Shown: piece after piece, positions 34,637-43,724 of the stretch
How positions within the stretch are numbered: the stretch's first letter is position 1
Layout: the number at the start of each line of letters is the position of its first letter
DNA from: Variovorax sp. YR216
GTDB lineage: Bacteria > Pseudomonadota > Gammaproteobacteria > Burkholderiales > Burkholderiaceae_C
Reading direction: 5' to 3'
NCBI RefSeq assembly: GCF_900107745.1
Contig: NZ_FNRO01000010.1
Span: 1 to 64,000, forward strand
Length of the DNA stretch: 64,000 nt
The notes under the pieces: model-generated
Told to the model about the DNA's origin: nothing
Database searches by the model: none
Seen by the model: the letters and a program-made list of their open reading frames with translations, nothing else
Position numbers and translations under genes: made by a program

Positions 34637-36547
34637 TCAATGAAGGTTGAATGCGTGCGGCAGCGCCAGGCTGATGGCCGGGAAGAGGGCGATGAGCACC
34701 AGGCCGATCAGCAGGACCACCAGGTAGGGCAGGAAGCGCGGCGTCATGCGCTCGACCGAGGTGTCCATCACCGAGCAGGTGACGAAGTAGCAGACGCCGA
34801 AAGGCGGAATGAAGGTGCCGATGCCCATGGCGATGATCACGACGATGCCGAATGCCATCGGATCGACGCCGTAGTTCTTGGTCAGCTGCAGCAGCATCGG
34901 CCCGAAGATCAGCAGCGACGGCATGCCTTCCAGGATGGACCCCATCACCACCATCAGCACGATCGAGAAGGTCACGAACGCGAAGGCCGACCCGCCCAGC
35001 AGCGCGAGGAAGTCCGTCACCACCGCCTGCAAGCCGCTGAGTGCCAGGGTCCAGGAGAAGGCGGCACCGGCACTGACCATGAACAGCACCATGCCGGACA
35101 TCGCGGCGGACTCCGCCAGCGTGGTGATGAACGACTTGAAGCTCATGCCGCGGTAGATGAACACCGAGACGAGGATCGAGAAGACCACCGCGATCGATGA
35201 CACCTCCGTCGTGGTCGCGATGCCGCCGACGATGCCGATGATCAGGATGACGGGAACCAGCAGCGCCGGCAGCGCCCGCACGCTGAGCCCGGCCTTCTCG
35301 GAGACGCTGATCGCGGCGCAGCGCGGCCAGTCGAACTTCCTGGCGCGCCGGTTGACGATGAACATGATGCAGATGCCCAGCAGCGCAGCAGGCACCACCC
35401 CGGCGACGAAGAATGTCGCGACCGAGAGCGTGGTGATTGAAGCCAGCACCATCATCACGAGGCTGGGCGGAATGGTCTCGCCCATGACGCCGGCGGCCGC
35501 CAGCACGGCGCCGCTTTCCGCGGGGTCGTAGCCCTGTTCCTTGAGCATGCCCTTGAGCGTGGTGCCCACGGCTGCCACATCGGCGATCTTCGACCCCGAG
35601 ATGCCCGAGAAGATGTACATCGCCACGATGAGCGCCTGCAAGAGGCCGCCGCGCATGCGTCCCACCATCGCGGTGACCCAGTCGGCCAGCGGCTTGGTCA
35701 GGCCGCCGTCGGTCATCACGTTGCCCGCAAGAATGAAGAACGGCACCGCGAGCAGGATGAAGCTGCTGATGCCGTTGGACATCGCCAGGGAGACCGCCAT
35801 CATGTCTTCGCCCGAGCTGTAGATGAAGAGATAGGCGGTGATCGCCAGCACATAGGCGATCGGGACGCCGGCGAACACGAGGAACAGCAGCAGGAGGAGG
35901 GCGAACCCGATCCCCGGCGCGCCCGTCCAGGGGCCGGTCCAGTACTGCGCGGCGTACCAGACAAGGGTCAGCACGGCGACGACTGCCGCGGCGACGGCGT
36001 TCTCTTTCCTGGAGTGCCGGCGCAATTCCGCCAGCGCAAAGACGACAGTGAGCGCCATGCCGATGAAGAACGGCAGCAGTGTCCAGGACTTGGGGATCTG
36101 CAGCACGACCGTCAGGTGCGTCCATGACTCCTGCCACATCGGAAGGGCGTAGCAAAGGCCGATGACCGCCACGGCGATCACGAAGTAGTGGCGGGCGCAC
36201 TCGACAAACTCGCGCCAGCTGCCGGGAAGCCGGTCGATCGCAAAGCGCACGACCAGATGCTGCCCGCGGTGATAGGCCAGGGCGCCGCCGATGAAGGCGA
36301 GGCTGGTGAGGGAATACTCGGCCACTTCGTTCGCCCACACCAGCGAGGTATTGAAGAGCGCGCGAATGGCGGTGTTGCCGAACAGGAGCACCAGCTCCAG
36401 CAGAAGCACCACCGCGAGGATCACGTCGAAGGTCCGTTCCACCCCTGGCGGGAACCTCTGGTGGGGCGCATCGAGCGCGGCGGTCGCATCGTGGCCCGTC
36501 ATCGGGTGCCCCGGACTTGCGACTGCTGCAGTTTTCATGTTGTTCAT
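34637..36547 (-). CDS. TRAP transporter permease, fused DctQ and DctM subunits
   Basis: A 636-residue membrane protein. The first about 200 residues form the four-helix small subunit (DctQ), with TSLVWANEVAEYSLTSL as the family mark. The rest is the large subunit (DctM) with about a dozen helices and landmarks VPFFILAGNVM, FSGISGSKIADVAAVG and GTFIPPFGVC. It imports a carboxylate with sodium. Such fusions occur in several TRAP subfamilies. The ATG follows the esterase stop immediately (TGAATG on the minus strand), indicating coupling. Confidence 0.9.
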   Translation of the reverse strand: MNNMKTAAVASPGHPMTGHDATAALDAPHQRFPPGVERTFDVILAVVLLLELVLLFGNTAIRALFNTSLVWANEVAEYSLTSLAFIGGALAYHRGQHLVVRFAIDRLPGSWREFVECARHYFVIAVAVIGLCYALPMWQESWTHLTVVLQIPKSWTLLPFFIGMALTVVFALAELRRHSRKENAVAAAVVAVLTLVWYAAQYWTGPWTGAPGIGFALLLLLFLVFAGVPIAYVLAITAYLFIYSSGEDMMAVSLAMSNGISSFILLAVPFFILAGNVMTDGGLTKPLADWVTAMVGRMRGGLLQALIVAMYIFSGISGSKIADVAAVGTTLKGMLKEQGYDPAESGAVLAAAGVMGETIPPSLVMMVLASITTLSVATFFVAGVVPAALLGICIMFIVNRRARKFDWPRCAAISVSEKAGLSVRALPALLVPVILIIGIVGGIATTTEVSSIAVVFSILVSVFIYRGMSFKSFITTLAESAAMSGMVLFMVSAGAAFSWTLALSGLQAVVTDFLALLGGSAFAFVTFSIVLMVVMGSILEGMPSLLIFGPMLLQLTKNYGVDPMAFGIVVIIAMGIGTFIPPFGVCYFVTCSVMDTSVERMTPRFLPYLVVLLIGLVLIALFPAISLALPHAFNLH

Positions 36548-38179
36548 TCAGTCCCGCGAAAGTCTTGGCGTCGACGATGTCAGCGTCTCGGGCGTGTGGA
36601 AGGCCATCCGCTCGCGGCTTTCCGAGATCACGCGCGTGTCTTCGCCGAACTCGACGAGCTGCGGCTGCTCGGAAGTCCAGCGCGGCCATGGTGTGGCGCG
36701 CGTTGCGGGGTTGCCGGTGCGCGCAAAGGCGAGCAGGCTGTCCATCATGCGTGCCGAAAGCTCGCGGTCGAGGGGCGTCCACTCGCGGGTCGTTCGGAAG
36801 AGATTGAACGCATCGAGCGTGTCGAAGAAGTAGGGCAGGTCCGAGGTGTGGTACGCCCCGATCGCGGCAGGGTTGTCGTAGAAGGTCACGCCCGGCGCGA
36901 AGGGATGCACGCGCGAGAACATGTACATGTAGAACGGCGACTTCCCGGTACGGCTCTGGGCCACTGCCCAACTGTTCGCGCCCAGCTCGATCAAGCCCTC
37001 GCGCGCTGCGATCTTGCCCATGGCCTTCGCTTCGGCATCGGTCGAGGCGGGATAGATCTGCAGGAAGCGCTCGGACTTCTCACCGAACAGCTTCTTCGCG
37101 GTGGTCTTGTACTCGTCGAGAGTGGCCGCCGTGCGAAGCGCATTGGAACTTTCGTCCCGCGTAAATCCGTCCAAGATCGGTACGTCGTTCTGCTTGCCGG
37201 CCGCATAGATGTTCGGCACGGAGTCCGGCAGGAAGTAGCCGTCGACGATCACCGGCACGGTGATCGTTCCCGCGCAGCCAAGTTGGCAGTCCTTCTGCAG
37301 TTCGAGCACCTTGTCGGCCGGAAGATTGCGCATCTCGGCCAGCGTGGTGGCACCGGATGCCTTCTGCACTTCAAGTCCGATCTTCTCGGCCTCCATGCGG
37401 CCGATCAGCGGGCGGCCGGGGTCCATGAAGGTGCCGCTCATCGCGAAGGCGCGATGGAACAGGCCCTTCGAGAGCGGGCTTGCAGTGTGGGCCGATACCG
37501 AGGACGCGCCTGCGGACTGCCCGGAGATCGTCACGTTGTGCGGATCGCCTCCAAAACGCGCGATGTTGCGCTGGACCCATTGCAGTGCTGCCACCTGATC
37601 GAGGAAGCCATAGTTGCCCGAGCTGCCGTGCGACGACTCGGCCGTCAGCTCCGGGTGCGCCATGTTGCCGAGGATGCCGAGGCGGTAGTTGAAGTTGACG
37701 AACACCGCACCGCGCTTCGCGACGTTCTCGCCGTCATAGAGCGCGGAGCCGCTGGAGCCGAGCGAGTAGCCGCCGCCGTAGATGAACACGACGACGGGCA
37801 GCTTTGCACCCGGCTTCGCATGGGCGGGCTCCCAAACGTTGAGGTAGAGGCAGTCCTCGTTCGTGGCCTCTTCGCCGAAGTAGTGATTGATGTTCTTGCG
37901 GCGCAGGACCTGGATGCACTCCGGCGCCTTCCGGTCGGCGTTGTAGACACCCTTCCATGGCTTGACGGGCTGGGGATCGCGCCAGCGCAGTTCGCGCACC
38001 GGCGGCGCGGCGAACGGGACGCCGAAGTACGCTTTCACGCCCGATGCCAGCACCTTGCCTGCCACCTTGCCGGAATCGATCTGCAACGGGTCACCGGGGA
38101 CGGGTCTGTCGACGACCTGCGCGTGCAGCGGCCCGGCCAGAGCGAGAACGGTCGCGGCCGTCAGGAGAAGGGTGCGCAT
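36548..38179 (-). CDS. Exported carboxylesterase, type B family
   Basis: A 543-residue esterase with a signal peptide (LLLTAATVLALAGPLHAQ). The oxyanion motif VFIYGGGYSLGS lies near residue 135, the nucleophile Ser222 in TISGQSAGAS, and the catalytic His in the IGAYHTSDLPYFF segment near 460. It would hydrolyse carboxylic esters in the periplasm. It lies between a tannase-family esterase and the TRAP importer, so the operon probably cleaves an aromatic ester outside and imports the acid. Confidence 0.88.
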   Translation of the reverse strand: MRTLLLTAATVLALAGPLHAQVVDRPVPGDPLQIDSGKVAGKVLASGVKAYFGVPFAAPPVRELRWRDPQPVKPWKGVYNADRKAPECIQVLRRKNINHYFGEEATNEDCLYLNVWEPAHAKPGAKLPVVVFIYGGGYSLGSSGSALYDGENVAKRGAVFVNFNYRLGILGNMAHPELTAESSHGSSGNYGFLDQVAALQWVQRNIARFGGDPHNVTISGQSAGASSVSAHTASPLSKGLFHRAFAMSGTFMDPGRPLIGRMEAEKIGLEVQKASGATTLAEMRNLPADKVLELQKDCQLGCAGTITVPVIVDGYFLPDSVPNIYAAGKQNDVPILDGFTRDESSNALRTAATLDEYKTTAKKLFGEKSERFLQIYPASTDAEAKAMGKIAAREGLIELGANSWAVAQSRTGKSPFYMYMFSRVHPFAPGVTFYDNPAAIGAYHTSDLPYFFDTLDAFNLFRTTREWTPLDRELSARMMDSLLAFARTGNPATRATPWPRWTSEQPQLVEFGEDTRVISESRERMAFHTPETLTSSTPRLSRD

Positions 38180-38213
38180 GCTGAATCCTGTTGCTAGGGA
38201 AGAGGAAAGCCGA

Positions 38214-40040
38214 TCAAAGACAGGCGTACGACGAAGCGGTGCGCGCCGGACCGGACCCGTTCCAGGTCGGCTTCTGCGGGTAGATGCAGATCGGCAGCGT
38301 GGTGGCCTTGTCGCGCGAGGTGATCACGATCGTGTCGGGCGCGATGCCGCGTTCCACCCAGTCCTGCAGAGTGGTGAACATCTGGTCCGATTCGCGTGTG
38401 GGCGCCTGGTTGTTGTCACCCGGGAGCGCGGGCATCGCGACGATGTCGTTGGCCCCGGCCACCGTGTAGCCGCGGCCCTGCGAGCTGTGGGCCATGCCCG
38501 GAATGTTGTACATGCGCAGGAAGCGCTGTGTCTGCGCGTCGCCGCCGGCCCACGACTTGACCCGCTCGTAATAGAAGGTGGCGCCGGCGGGCGGGATCGA
38601 GTCCTCGGCGAGGCCGTTCCACAGGATCATCTTTCGGCCGCCGTCGCGCAGTTCCGCGAGCTCGGCCTTGTCGGCGAGGTGCTCGCGCAGGAAGGCGACG
38701 CTGGGCACGCGCTGCAGTGCCTGCGCATAGCTGGCATAGGTGAGCTCCTGCCAGCGGTTGCGCTCCTGTGTCGAGGCATTGACGATCGGCGGGTCCGAGT
38801 TGGCCGAGGCGTCGGCGGCGTATCGCACGTCCTGCATCGCGAGCGCGAGCACATCGGTGCGGGCATTGACGATCTGCCCGGTCAGGTTGGAACCGCGCGG
38901 AAAGCCCCACCAGAGCTGCTTGGGTCCCAGCACGGCACCCGTGCGGCCTTCCCGCGTCTGCTGCGGGTCGTAGCTGCCGTCGGTGGTCGGGCCGTACCAG
39001 ATCTTGTTCAGCGCGCGAGCCTCGGGCACGGACATGCAGGTTGCGGCATCGGCGTTCGTGCCGGTGACGCCTTCGCCCGCTGCGCCGGTGCAGAGCGTCG
39101 CAGCATCGCGCAGGGGATCGTAGGCACACGACGCCGGGTCGACGATGTAGCCGAGCTTCGGCCTGTCGCAGCTCGCGACCGCGCGCGCGGTGGCTGCCGA
39201 TACCTTGCGGGCGAACGTCGTGGCGGCAGGCTTGTCGAGCGCGGAGATGCCCAGGTCGGACTTCATCACGACCTGCGGATAGAGCGCCGCGAGCCCGAAC
39301 AGCGATGCGTTCACCGCCGGCTGTGCGATGAGGTAGCCGTCGTACTGCGCCGGCCATTCCTGCGCCACCTTCAGGCCCTGCCGGCCGCCGGTGGAATGGC
39401 CGTCGTAGTAGGCGTAGCGTGGCGCGCGGCCGTAGTACGCCTCGACGAGTGCACGGGTCTTCACCGCCTGTTCGTACATGGCGCGCCGGCTCATGTCGCG
39501 CATGCTTTCGAGGTTGATCGCGCCGTTGGAAAGAAAGGCGAATGACACATCCTGGTACCACGGCTGGCCGCCATCGTGCGTGCCGGATGCGAATCCCATG
39601 TTCGCGATGGCGATCGCCGGCACCTTGCTGCCGATCTTGTCGGGCTCGCGATGACCACCGCCCACCCAGCCGCCGCCGCCGTAGTTGCGGATGCGTTCGT
39701 TCCAGCCGTCGGGCAGCCAGATCTCCATGCCGATGCCCTCCGTATAGGAGCGCGCGGTTGGGTCCTTCTCGGCGGTGGCGCCGGGGCCCACGAGCAGCTT
39801 GACGAGACACATGTCGCGCGCGGCGGTGACCGGCTTCTGTGAATCGACCGCCGTGAGCTGCGTGCCCTTGGCGATGCGGCGGACCGCGATCACGCGGGTC
39901 TGCGCGTCAGGCTGGAACGCGGTCTTGATGCTGTCGTCGCAGGCGAGCGCAGGGGGCTTGGCGCTCGTCGGCTGGGGTGATGCGCAGGCCACCAGCAAGG
40001 CGGCCGGCAAGGCGAGCAGGCAGGCGCTGAGCAGTTTCAC
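38214..40040 (-). CDS. Tannase/feruloyl esterase-family lipoprotein
   Basis: A 608-residue protein with a GTG start preceded by GGAG and a lipobox ending at Cys19 (LLVACAS), so it should be a lipoprotein. The catalytic triad fits Ser216 (GHSTGGRQG), Asp480 (LAEDSIPP) and His518 (PGMAHSSQG). In most relatives the Ser follows and the His precedes a Cys, and the two cysteines form a disulfide (CS-D-HC motif); here both are replaced, by His215 and Ser519. The family includes tannases, feruloyl esterases and MHETases. It heads the five-gene operon with a carboxylesterase and a TRAP importer; the ester is unknown. The neighbouring TetR gene is the likely regulator. Confidence 0.86.
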   Translation of the reverse strand: MKLLSACLLALPAALLVACASPQPTSAKPPALACDDSIKTAFQPDAQTRVIAVRRIAKGTQLTAVDSQKPVTAARDMCLVKLLVGPGATAEKDPTARSYTEGIGMEIWLPDGWNERIRNYGGGGWVGGGHREPDKIGSKVPAIAIANMGFASGTHDGGQPWYQDVSFAFLSNGAINLESMRDMSRRAMYEQAVKTRALVEAYYGRAPRYAYYDGHSTGGRQGLKVAQEWPAQYDGYLIAQPAVNASLFGLAALYPQVVMKSDLGISALDKPAATTFARKVSAATARAVASCDRPKLGYIVDPASCAYDPLRDAATLCTGAAGEGVTGTNADAATCMSVPEARALNKIWYGPTTDGSYDPQQTREGRTGAVLGPKQLWWGFPRGSNLTGQIVNARTDVLALAMQDVRYAADASANSDPPIVNASTQERNRWQELTYASYAQALQRVPSVAFLREHLADKAELAELRDGGRKMILWNGLAEDSIPPAGATFYYERVKSWAGGDAQTQRFLRMYNIPGMAHSSQGRGYTVAGANDIVAMPALPGDNNQAPTRESDQMFTTLQDWVERGIAPDTIVITSRDKATTLPICIYPQKPTWNGSGPARTASSYACL

Positions 40041-40118
40041 GTCGGTTCTCCGGAAGAAAGGGCTCGCGCGGTCTTGGCGTGGCGTATCGATGGGCTCGCT
40101 TGCGCGATGGCCTCATGC

Positions 40119-40132
40119 TAACAATGTTGTTA
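40119..40132. promoter_or_regulatory. Palindrome TAACAA-TG-TTGTTA, candidate TetR operator
   Basis: A perfect inverted repeat, extended on one side to GCTAACAATGTTGTTAACA, midway between the divergent tannase (40040) and TetR (40185) genes, 52 bp before the TetR start. AT-rich palindromes in this position are the usual sites of autoregulating TetR repressors. Confidence 0.6.
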
Positions 40133-40184
40133 ACACGCGCCGGTCCGGGATTTCCCGCAGCCTCGCATCTCGCATACTCGGCTC

Positions 40185-40865
40185 ATGGCCCGCGCAAAAA
40201 CATCGTCCGCTGCATCGAAGACTTCAACCGCCGACGGCGAACTCGAGTTGAATCGCAGCGCGCTGCTCGAGGCTGCGAAGCTGGAGTTCGCGAGCCATGG
40301 TCTCAAGGGCGCCAGCCTGGAGAACGTGGCGCGAGCCGTCGGCATCACGCGGGCCATGATCTATTACTACTTCGGCGGGCGCGAGGGCCTCTACCTGGCG
40401 ACGCTGGAAGAGGCGTACCGCGGCATCAACCTGGCCGAAATGGCGCTGGATGTGGACAAACTCGATCCGGAAAAGGCAATGCGCAAGCTGATCGATTTCC
40501 GGATCGACTTCTATGCGCAGAACCCGAGCTTTGTCGCGCTCGTTGCGGTGGAGAACCAATTGGAAGGCGTCTTCCTGAGGCAAACCGGCATCGTGCGCGA
40601 CCGCGGCACCCACAACCTCGCACGGACCCGCTCCGTGTTGGAGCGTGGCCAGCGAGAGGGCGTGTTCCGCAAGGATGTCGATCCGTTCGAACTTCATCAG
40701 GTCATGGTGTCGCTCGGCATCTTCAACGTGTCCAACCGCCACACCTTCGGGCTGATCTTCGGGCGCGACCTGTCGAGCCCGGCGCAGCTCGCGCGGACGC
40801 GAAAGCTGGCGACGGAAGTGGTGCTCCGGTATCTCGCGCCCGCGAGGAAAACGGTTCAAGATTGA
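40185..40865 (+). CDS. TetR-family transcriptional regulator
   Basis: A 226-residue repressor with the TetR helix-turn-helix near residues 25-70 (FASHGLKGASLENVARAVGITRAMIYYYFGGREGLY) and an all-helical ligand domain after it. It is divergent from the esterase-TRAP operon and 15 bp before the VOC gene. It probably represses both until an aromatic acid or its ester binds. No ribosome binding site is clear at the ATG. Confidence 0.88.
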   Translation: MARAKTSSAASKTSTADGELELNRSALLEAAKLEFASHGLKGASLENVARAVGITRAMIYYYFGGREGLYLATLEEAYRGINLAEMALDVDKLDPEKAMRKLIDFRIDFYAQNPSFVALVAVENQLEGVFLRQTGIVRDRGTHNLARTRSVLERGQREGVFRKDVDPFELHQVMVSLGIFNVSNRHTFGLIFGRDLSSPAQLARTRKLATEVVLRYLAPARKTVQD

Positions 40866-40880
40866 CGCACAGGTGACCCG

Positions 40881-41777
40881 ATGACCGAGATCCTTTCCAC
40901 ACCCCTTGATCGAGCGGCCGAGAGCGTGGGCAACATCGTGCTCCTGGAGCACTACAACTGCGTGATCGACGACCAGCGCCTGGCGACGCTGTTCTACGTG
41001 ACGGCGATGGGTGGAACCCGCGACCCGTATCTCTTCACCGGGCTCGACAACATGTGGGTCAACTTCGGGCGAACGCAGGTCCACATGCCCAGCCGTGGCC
41101 ATCCGCCCGTGGCGCAGCGGCTGCGCGGCACCGCCGGTTTCGTCGTGCCCGACCTCGCCGCCATGGCGGCCCGGCTGGACTTTGTTCGCGCCGAGATGGC
41201 ACGCGTCGCACCGGAGCGCGGTCATCTCTTCGACTACCAGGTGGGCCTGGACGCGATCGAGCTGCGTTGCCCGTGGGGCAATCGAATCCGCTGCCATGCG
41301 CCTTCGGCGCGATTCGGCCGCATGGAACTCGGCCTTTCCTATATCGAGTTCGACGTGCCGCCGGGCACCGCGGCGGGCATCGGGCGTTTCTACGAGCAGG
41401 TGATGAAGACGCCCGTGCGCCTCGCGCAGCAGGGCGTCGAAGTCATGGCCGGCGTTTCGCAATCGTTGCGGTTCACCGAGACCGAGCGCCCCTTGCCGGA
41501 CTACGACGGCCATCATTTCCTGATCTACCTCGCGGACTTCTCCGGTCCGTATCAGTGGCTGAAGGACCGCGGACTCATCACGAAGGACGTGGATCCGCAC
41601 GAATGGCGGCTCGAATGGATCTGCGATCCCGAAGACGGACGCCGCCTTTTCCAGGTCGAGCACGAGGTCCGCAGCATGCGGCATCCGCTGTTCAACCGGC
41701 CGCTGGTCAACCGCAATCCCGCGATCACGAACATCGACTACCGGCGCGGAAACGAAGCATTCGCCGGGGACTTCTGA
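40881..41777 (+). CDS. VOC-superfamily protein (glyoxalase/extradiol dioxygenase fold)
   Basis: A 298-residue protein with two VOC halves. Potential metal ligands are the His in VLLEHYNCVID near residue 24, the His pair in DYDGHHFLIYL near 215 and the Glu in FQVEHEVRS near 258, an H-H-E arrangement seen in type I extradiol dioxygenases and relatives. I do not recognise the exact family. It is co-directional with the TetR gene (15 bp) and could open or isomerise an aromatic or enol intermediate of the neighbouring esterase or hydroxybenzoate modules. Confidence 0.65.
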   Translation: MTEILSTPLDRAAESVGNIVLLEHYNCVIDDQRLATLFYVTAMGGTRDPYLFTGLDNMWVNFGRTQVHMPSRGHPPVAQRLRGTAGFVVPDLAAMAARLDFVRAEMARVAPERGHLFDYQVGLDAIELRCPWGNRIRCHAPSARFGRMELGLSYIEFDVPPGTAAGIGRFYEQVMKTPVRLAQQGVEVMAGVSQSLRFTETERPLPDYDGHHFLIYLADFSGPYQWLKDRGLITKDVDPHEWRLEWICDPEDGRRLFQVEHEVRSMRHPLFNRPLVNRNPAITNIDYRRGNEAFAGDF

Positions 41778-41779
41778 TC

Positions 41780-41792
41780 CGCGCGAAGCGCG
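41780..41792. terminator. Short GC hairpin between convergent genes
   Basis: CGCGC-GAA-GCGCG follows the stop of the VOC gene and lies 16 bp before the end of the convergent MobA-like gene. It is a stable tri-loop hairpin but lacks a T run. Confidence 0.35.
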
Positions 41793-41807
41793 CGTCCCCG
41801 CCGATGC

Positions 41808-43691
41808 CTAGCGTCGATCGAGCAGGAACTGGCCGAAGAAGTCGGCCAGTTCGTTGTGCGCGTCCAGCGCAAGCACGTTCGAGACGTACTGGTCGGGACG
41901 CACGATGACCATCGCGCCGTTCGCGCGATCGATGCCGCGCAGGTCGAAGATGTCCGGGCCTTTCCTGAGATCCGGGCAATAGGCCTTCTCGTAGTCGATG
42001 AGGCCGAAGCAGCCCTTGCGCGGCATCAGGATCGAAGGCAGCTCCTCCACCTTGAGCTCGCGGTGTCCCTGCTGGAAGACCGCGCGGACGTCGATGACGC
42101 TGTCGATGTCGACATCGGTCCCAGTGGGCGTGAAGCGGTGGATCGGCGAGTCCGGCGCATCCGCCAGGAACGCCATGAGGTCCCGCAGCCGCTTGCCGGT
42201 CGCATCGGCGAACGCATAGATGCGCCAGGCCCCATCGGCGCGCGCCGCATGGCCGAGCTGGACCGGCTTGGCGTCGGCAAGGCGCACGACCGGGCCCGAG
42301 TGGAAGCGCATGCCGATCGTGAATCCGCGGGCGAGGTCCTGGTGGGTTGCTTCGGCCGTCAGCGGCGTCGTCGGTGTGTAGTGCGTCGCGACCCCGGCCG
42401 TGTAGCGACCCGACTTCACGAAGTAGGCCTGGAGCTCCTGCGGATCGACACCGCCGAGTTCCGGATGCGCCGGATCCTTCGGTGGCGATGCCATGATCTT
42501 CGACCACTCCTTGTCGAAGTCGATGAGCTGCTGCGCGATCGCATGGCGCTCGGTGTGGTAGGTGCGCAGCAGTTCCGGGCCGGCACGTCCTTCGAGCACC
42601 GAGGCGAGCTTCCAGCCCAGGTTGAACGCGTCCTGCATCGAGACGTTCATGCCCTGGCCGGCCTTCGCGCTGTGGGTGTGGCAGGCATCGCCGGCGATGA
42701 AGACGTGCGGCAGGCGCGAGCCGGCCTGGTCCGCGGGCACGTCGTCGAAGCGGTCGGTGACGCGCTGGCCGACCTGGTACACCGCGAACCACACCACCCG
42801 TTTCACGTCGAGCGAGTAGGGATGCAGGACGCGCTGGGCCGTCGCGATGACCTTCTCCTGGGTGAAGTCCTTGATGGCTTCGCGATGGTTCGGGTCGATG
42901 TCGCCGAGGTCGACGTAGAGCCGCACCATGTACCCGCCCTCGCGCGGGATGAGCAGGATGTTGCCCTCGTCCGCGGACTGGATGGCGGCCTTCAGCCGGA
43001 TGTCCGGGAAGTCGGTGACGGCCAGCATGTCCACGACGCCCCAGGCGTGGTTGGCGAAGTCGCCGTGCGGCATCGCGCCGATCGAATTGCGCACCAGGCT
43101 TCGCGCGCCATCGCAACCCACCACGTACCGGGCGCGGACCGTGCTCTCGGAGCCCTTGGCCACGTCGCGCAGCGTCACCACGACCGGATGATCGCCCTCG
43201 GGCTCGACCTCCAGGGTGACGAACTCCAGCCCGTAGTTGGCCTCGAGCCGCGTCGGCGACATGCGCATGTAGTCGAGCAGGTACTGCTGCAGCCGGGCCT
43301 GGTTGACGATCAGGTGCGGAAACTCGGACAGGCCGTCCTCGGTGTCCTGCACGCGGCCGGTGCGCTCGATGCGCGTGCGGTCCTGTTTCGACGGCCGCCA
43401 GAAGACGGTCTCGTTGACCCAGTAGGCCTCGCGGATGAGCTTCTGCGCCAGGCCGAAGGCCTCGAACATCTCGACCGTGCGGCAGGCGATGCCGTCCGCC
43501 TGGCCGACCTTGAGCGGGCCCTCGCGTCGCTCGATCAGCCGGGTGCTGATGCTGGGGAAGTTCGACAGCTGCGCGGCCAGCAGTGCCCCTGCGGGCCCGC
43601 TGCCGACGATGAGCACGTCGACGGTGTCGGGGAGCTTTTCCTTGGTGATGTCGGGGTCGCCGGGCGCGTAGCCATTCAGATAGAACTGCAT
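41808..43691 (-). CDS. mobA: 3-hydroxybenzoate 4-monooxygenase-like flavoprotein (MobA type)
   Basis: A 627-residue FAD monooxygenase with the C-terminal thioredoxin-like domain of phenol hydroxylases. FAD motifs are VGSGPAG at 30-36, CDG at 193-195 and GDACHTHSAKAGQGMN from 334. The stretches GQADGIACRTVEMFEAF, GRVQDTEDGLSEFPH and the MQFYLNG start closely match Comamonas MobA as I recall it, and the length agrees. MobA adds a hydroxyl at C4 of 3-hydroxybenzoate to give protocatechuate, which the pmd operon at 52-60 kb can open. A GGAGG site precedes the ATG. It ends an operon with an SDR and a hydroxybenzoyl-CoA thioesterase. Confidence 0.85.
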   Translation of the reverse strand: MQFYLNGYAPGDPDITKEKLPDTVDVLIVGSGPAGALLAAQLSNFPSISTRLIERREGPLKVGQADGIACRTVEMFEAFGLAQKLIREAYWVNETVFWRPSKQDRTRIERTGRVQDTEDGLSEFPHLIVNQARLQQYLLDYMRMSPTRLEANYGLEFVTLEVEPEGDHPVVVTLRDVAKGSESTVRARYVVGCDGARSLVRNSIGAMPHGDFANHAWGVVDMLAVTDFPDIRLKAAIQSADEGNILLIPREGGYMVRLYVDLGDIDPNHREAIKDFTQEKVIATAQRVLHPYSLDVKRVVWFAVYQVGQRVTDRFDDVPADQAGSRLPHVFIAGDACHTHSAKAGQGMNVSMQDAFNLGWKLASVLEGRAGPELLRTYHTERHAIAQQLIDFDKEWSKIMASPPKDPAHPELGGVDPQELQAYFVKSGRYTAGVATHYTPTTPLTAEATHQDLARGFTIGMRFHSGPVVRLADAKPVQLGHAARADGAWRIYAFADATGKRLRDLMAFLADAPDSPIHRFTPTGTDVDIDSVIDVRAVFQQGHRELKVEELPSILMPRKGCFGLIDYEKAYCPDLRKGPDIFDLRGIDRANGAMVIVRPDQYVSNVLALDAHNELADFFGQFLLDRR

Positions 43692-43724
43692 GTTTGCCTC
43701 CGTCGCTGGGTGTTGCGTGAGGGT

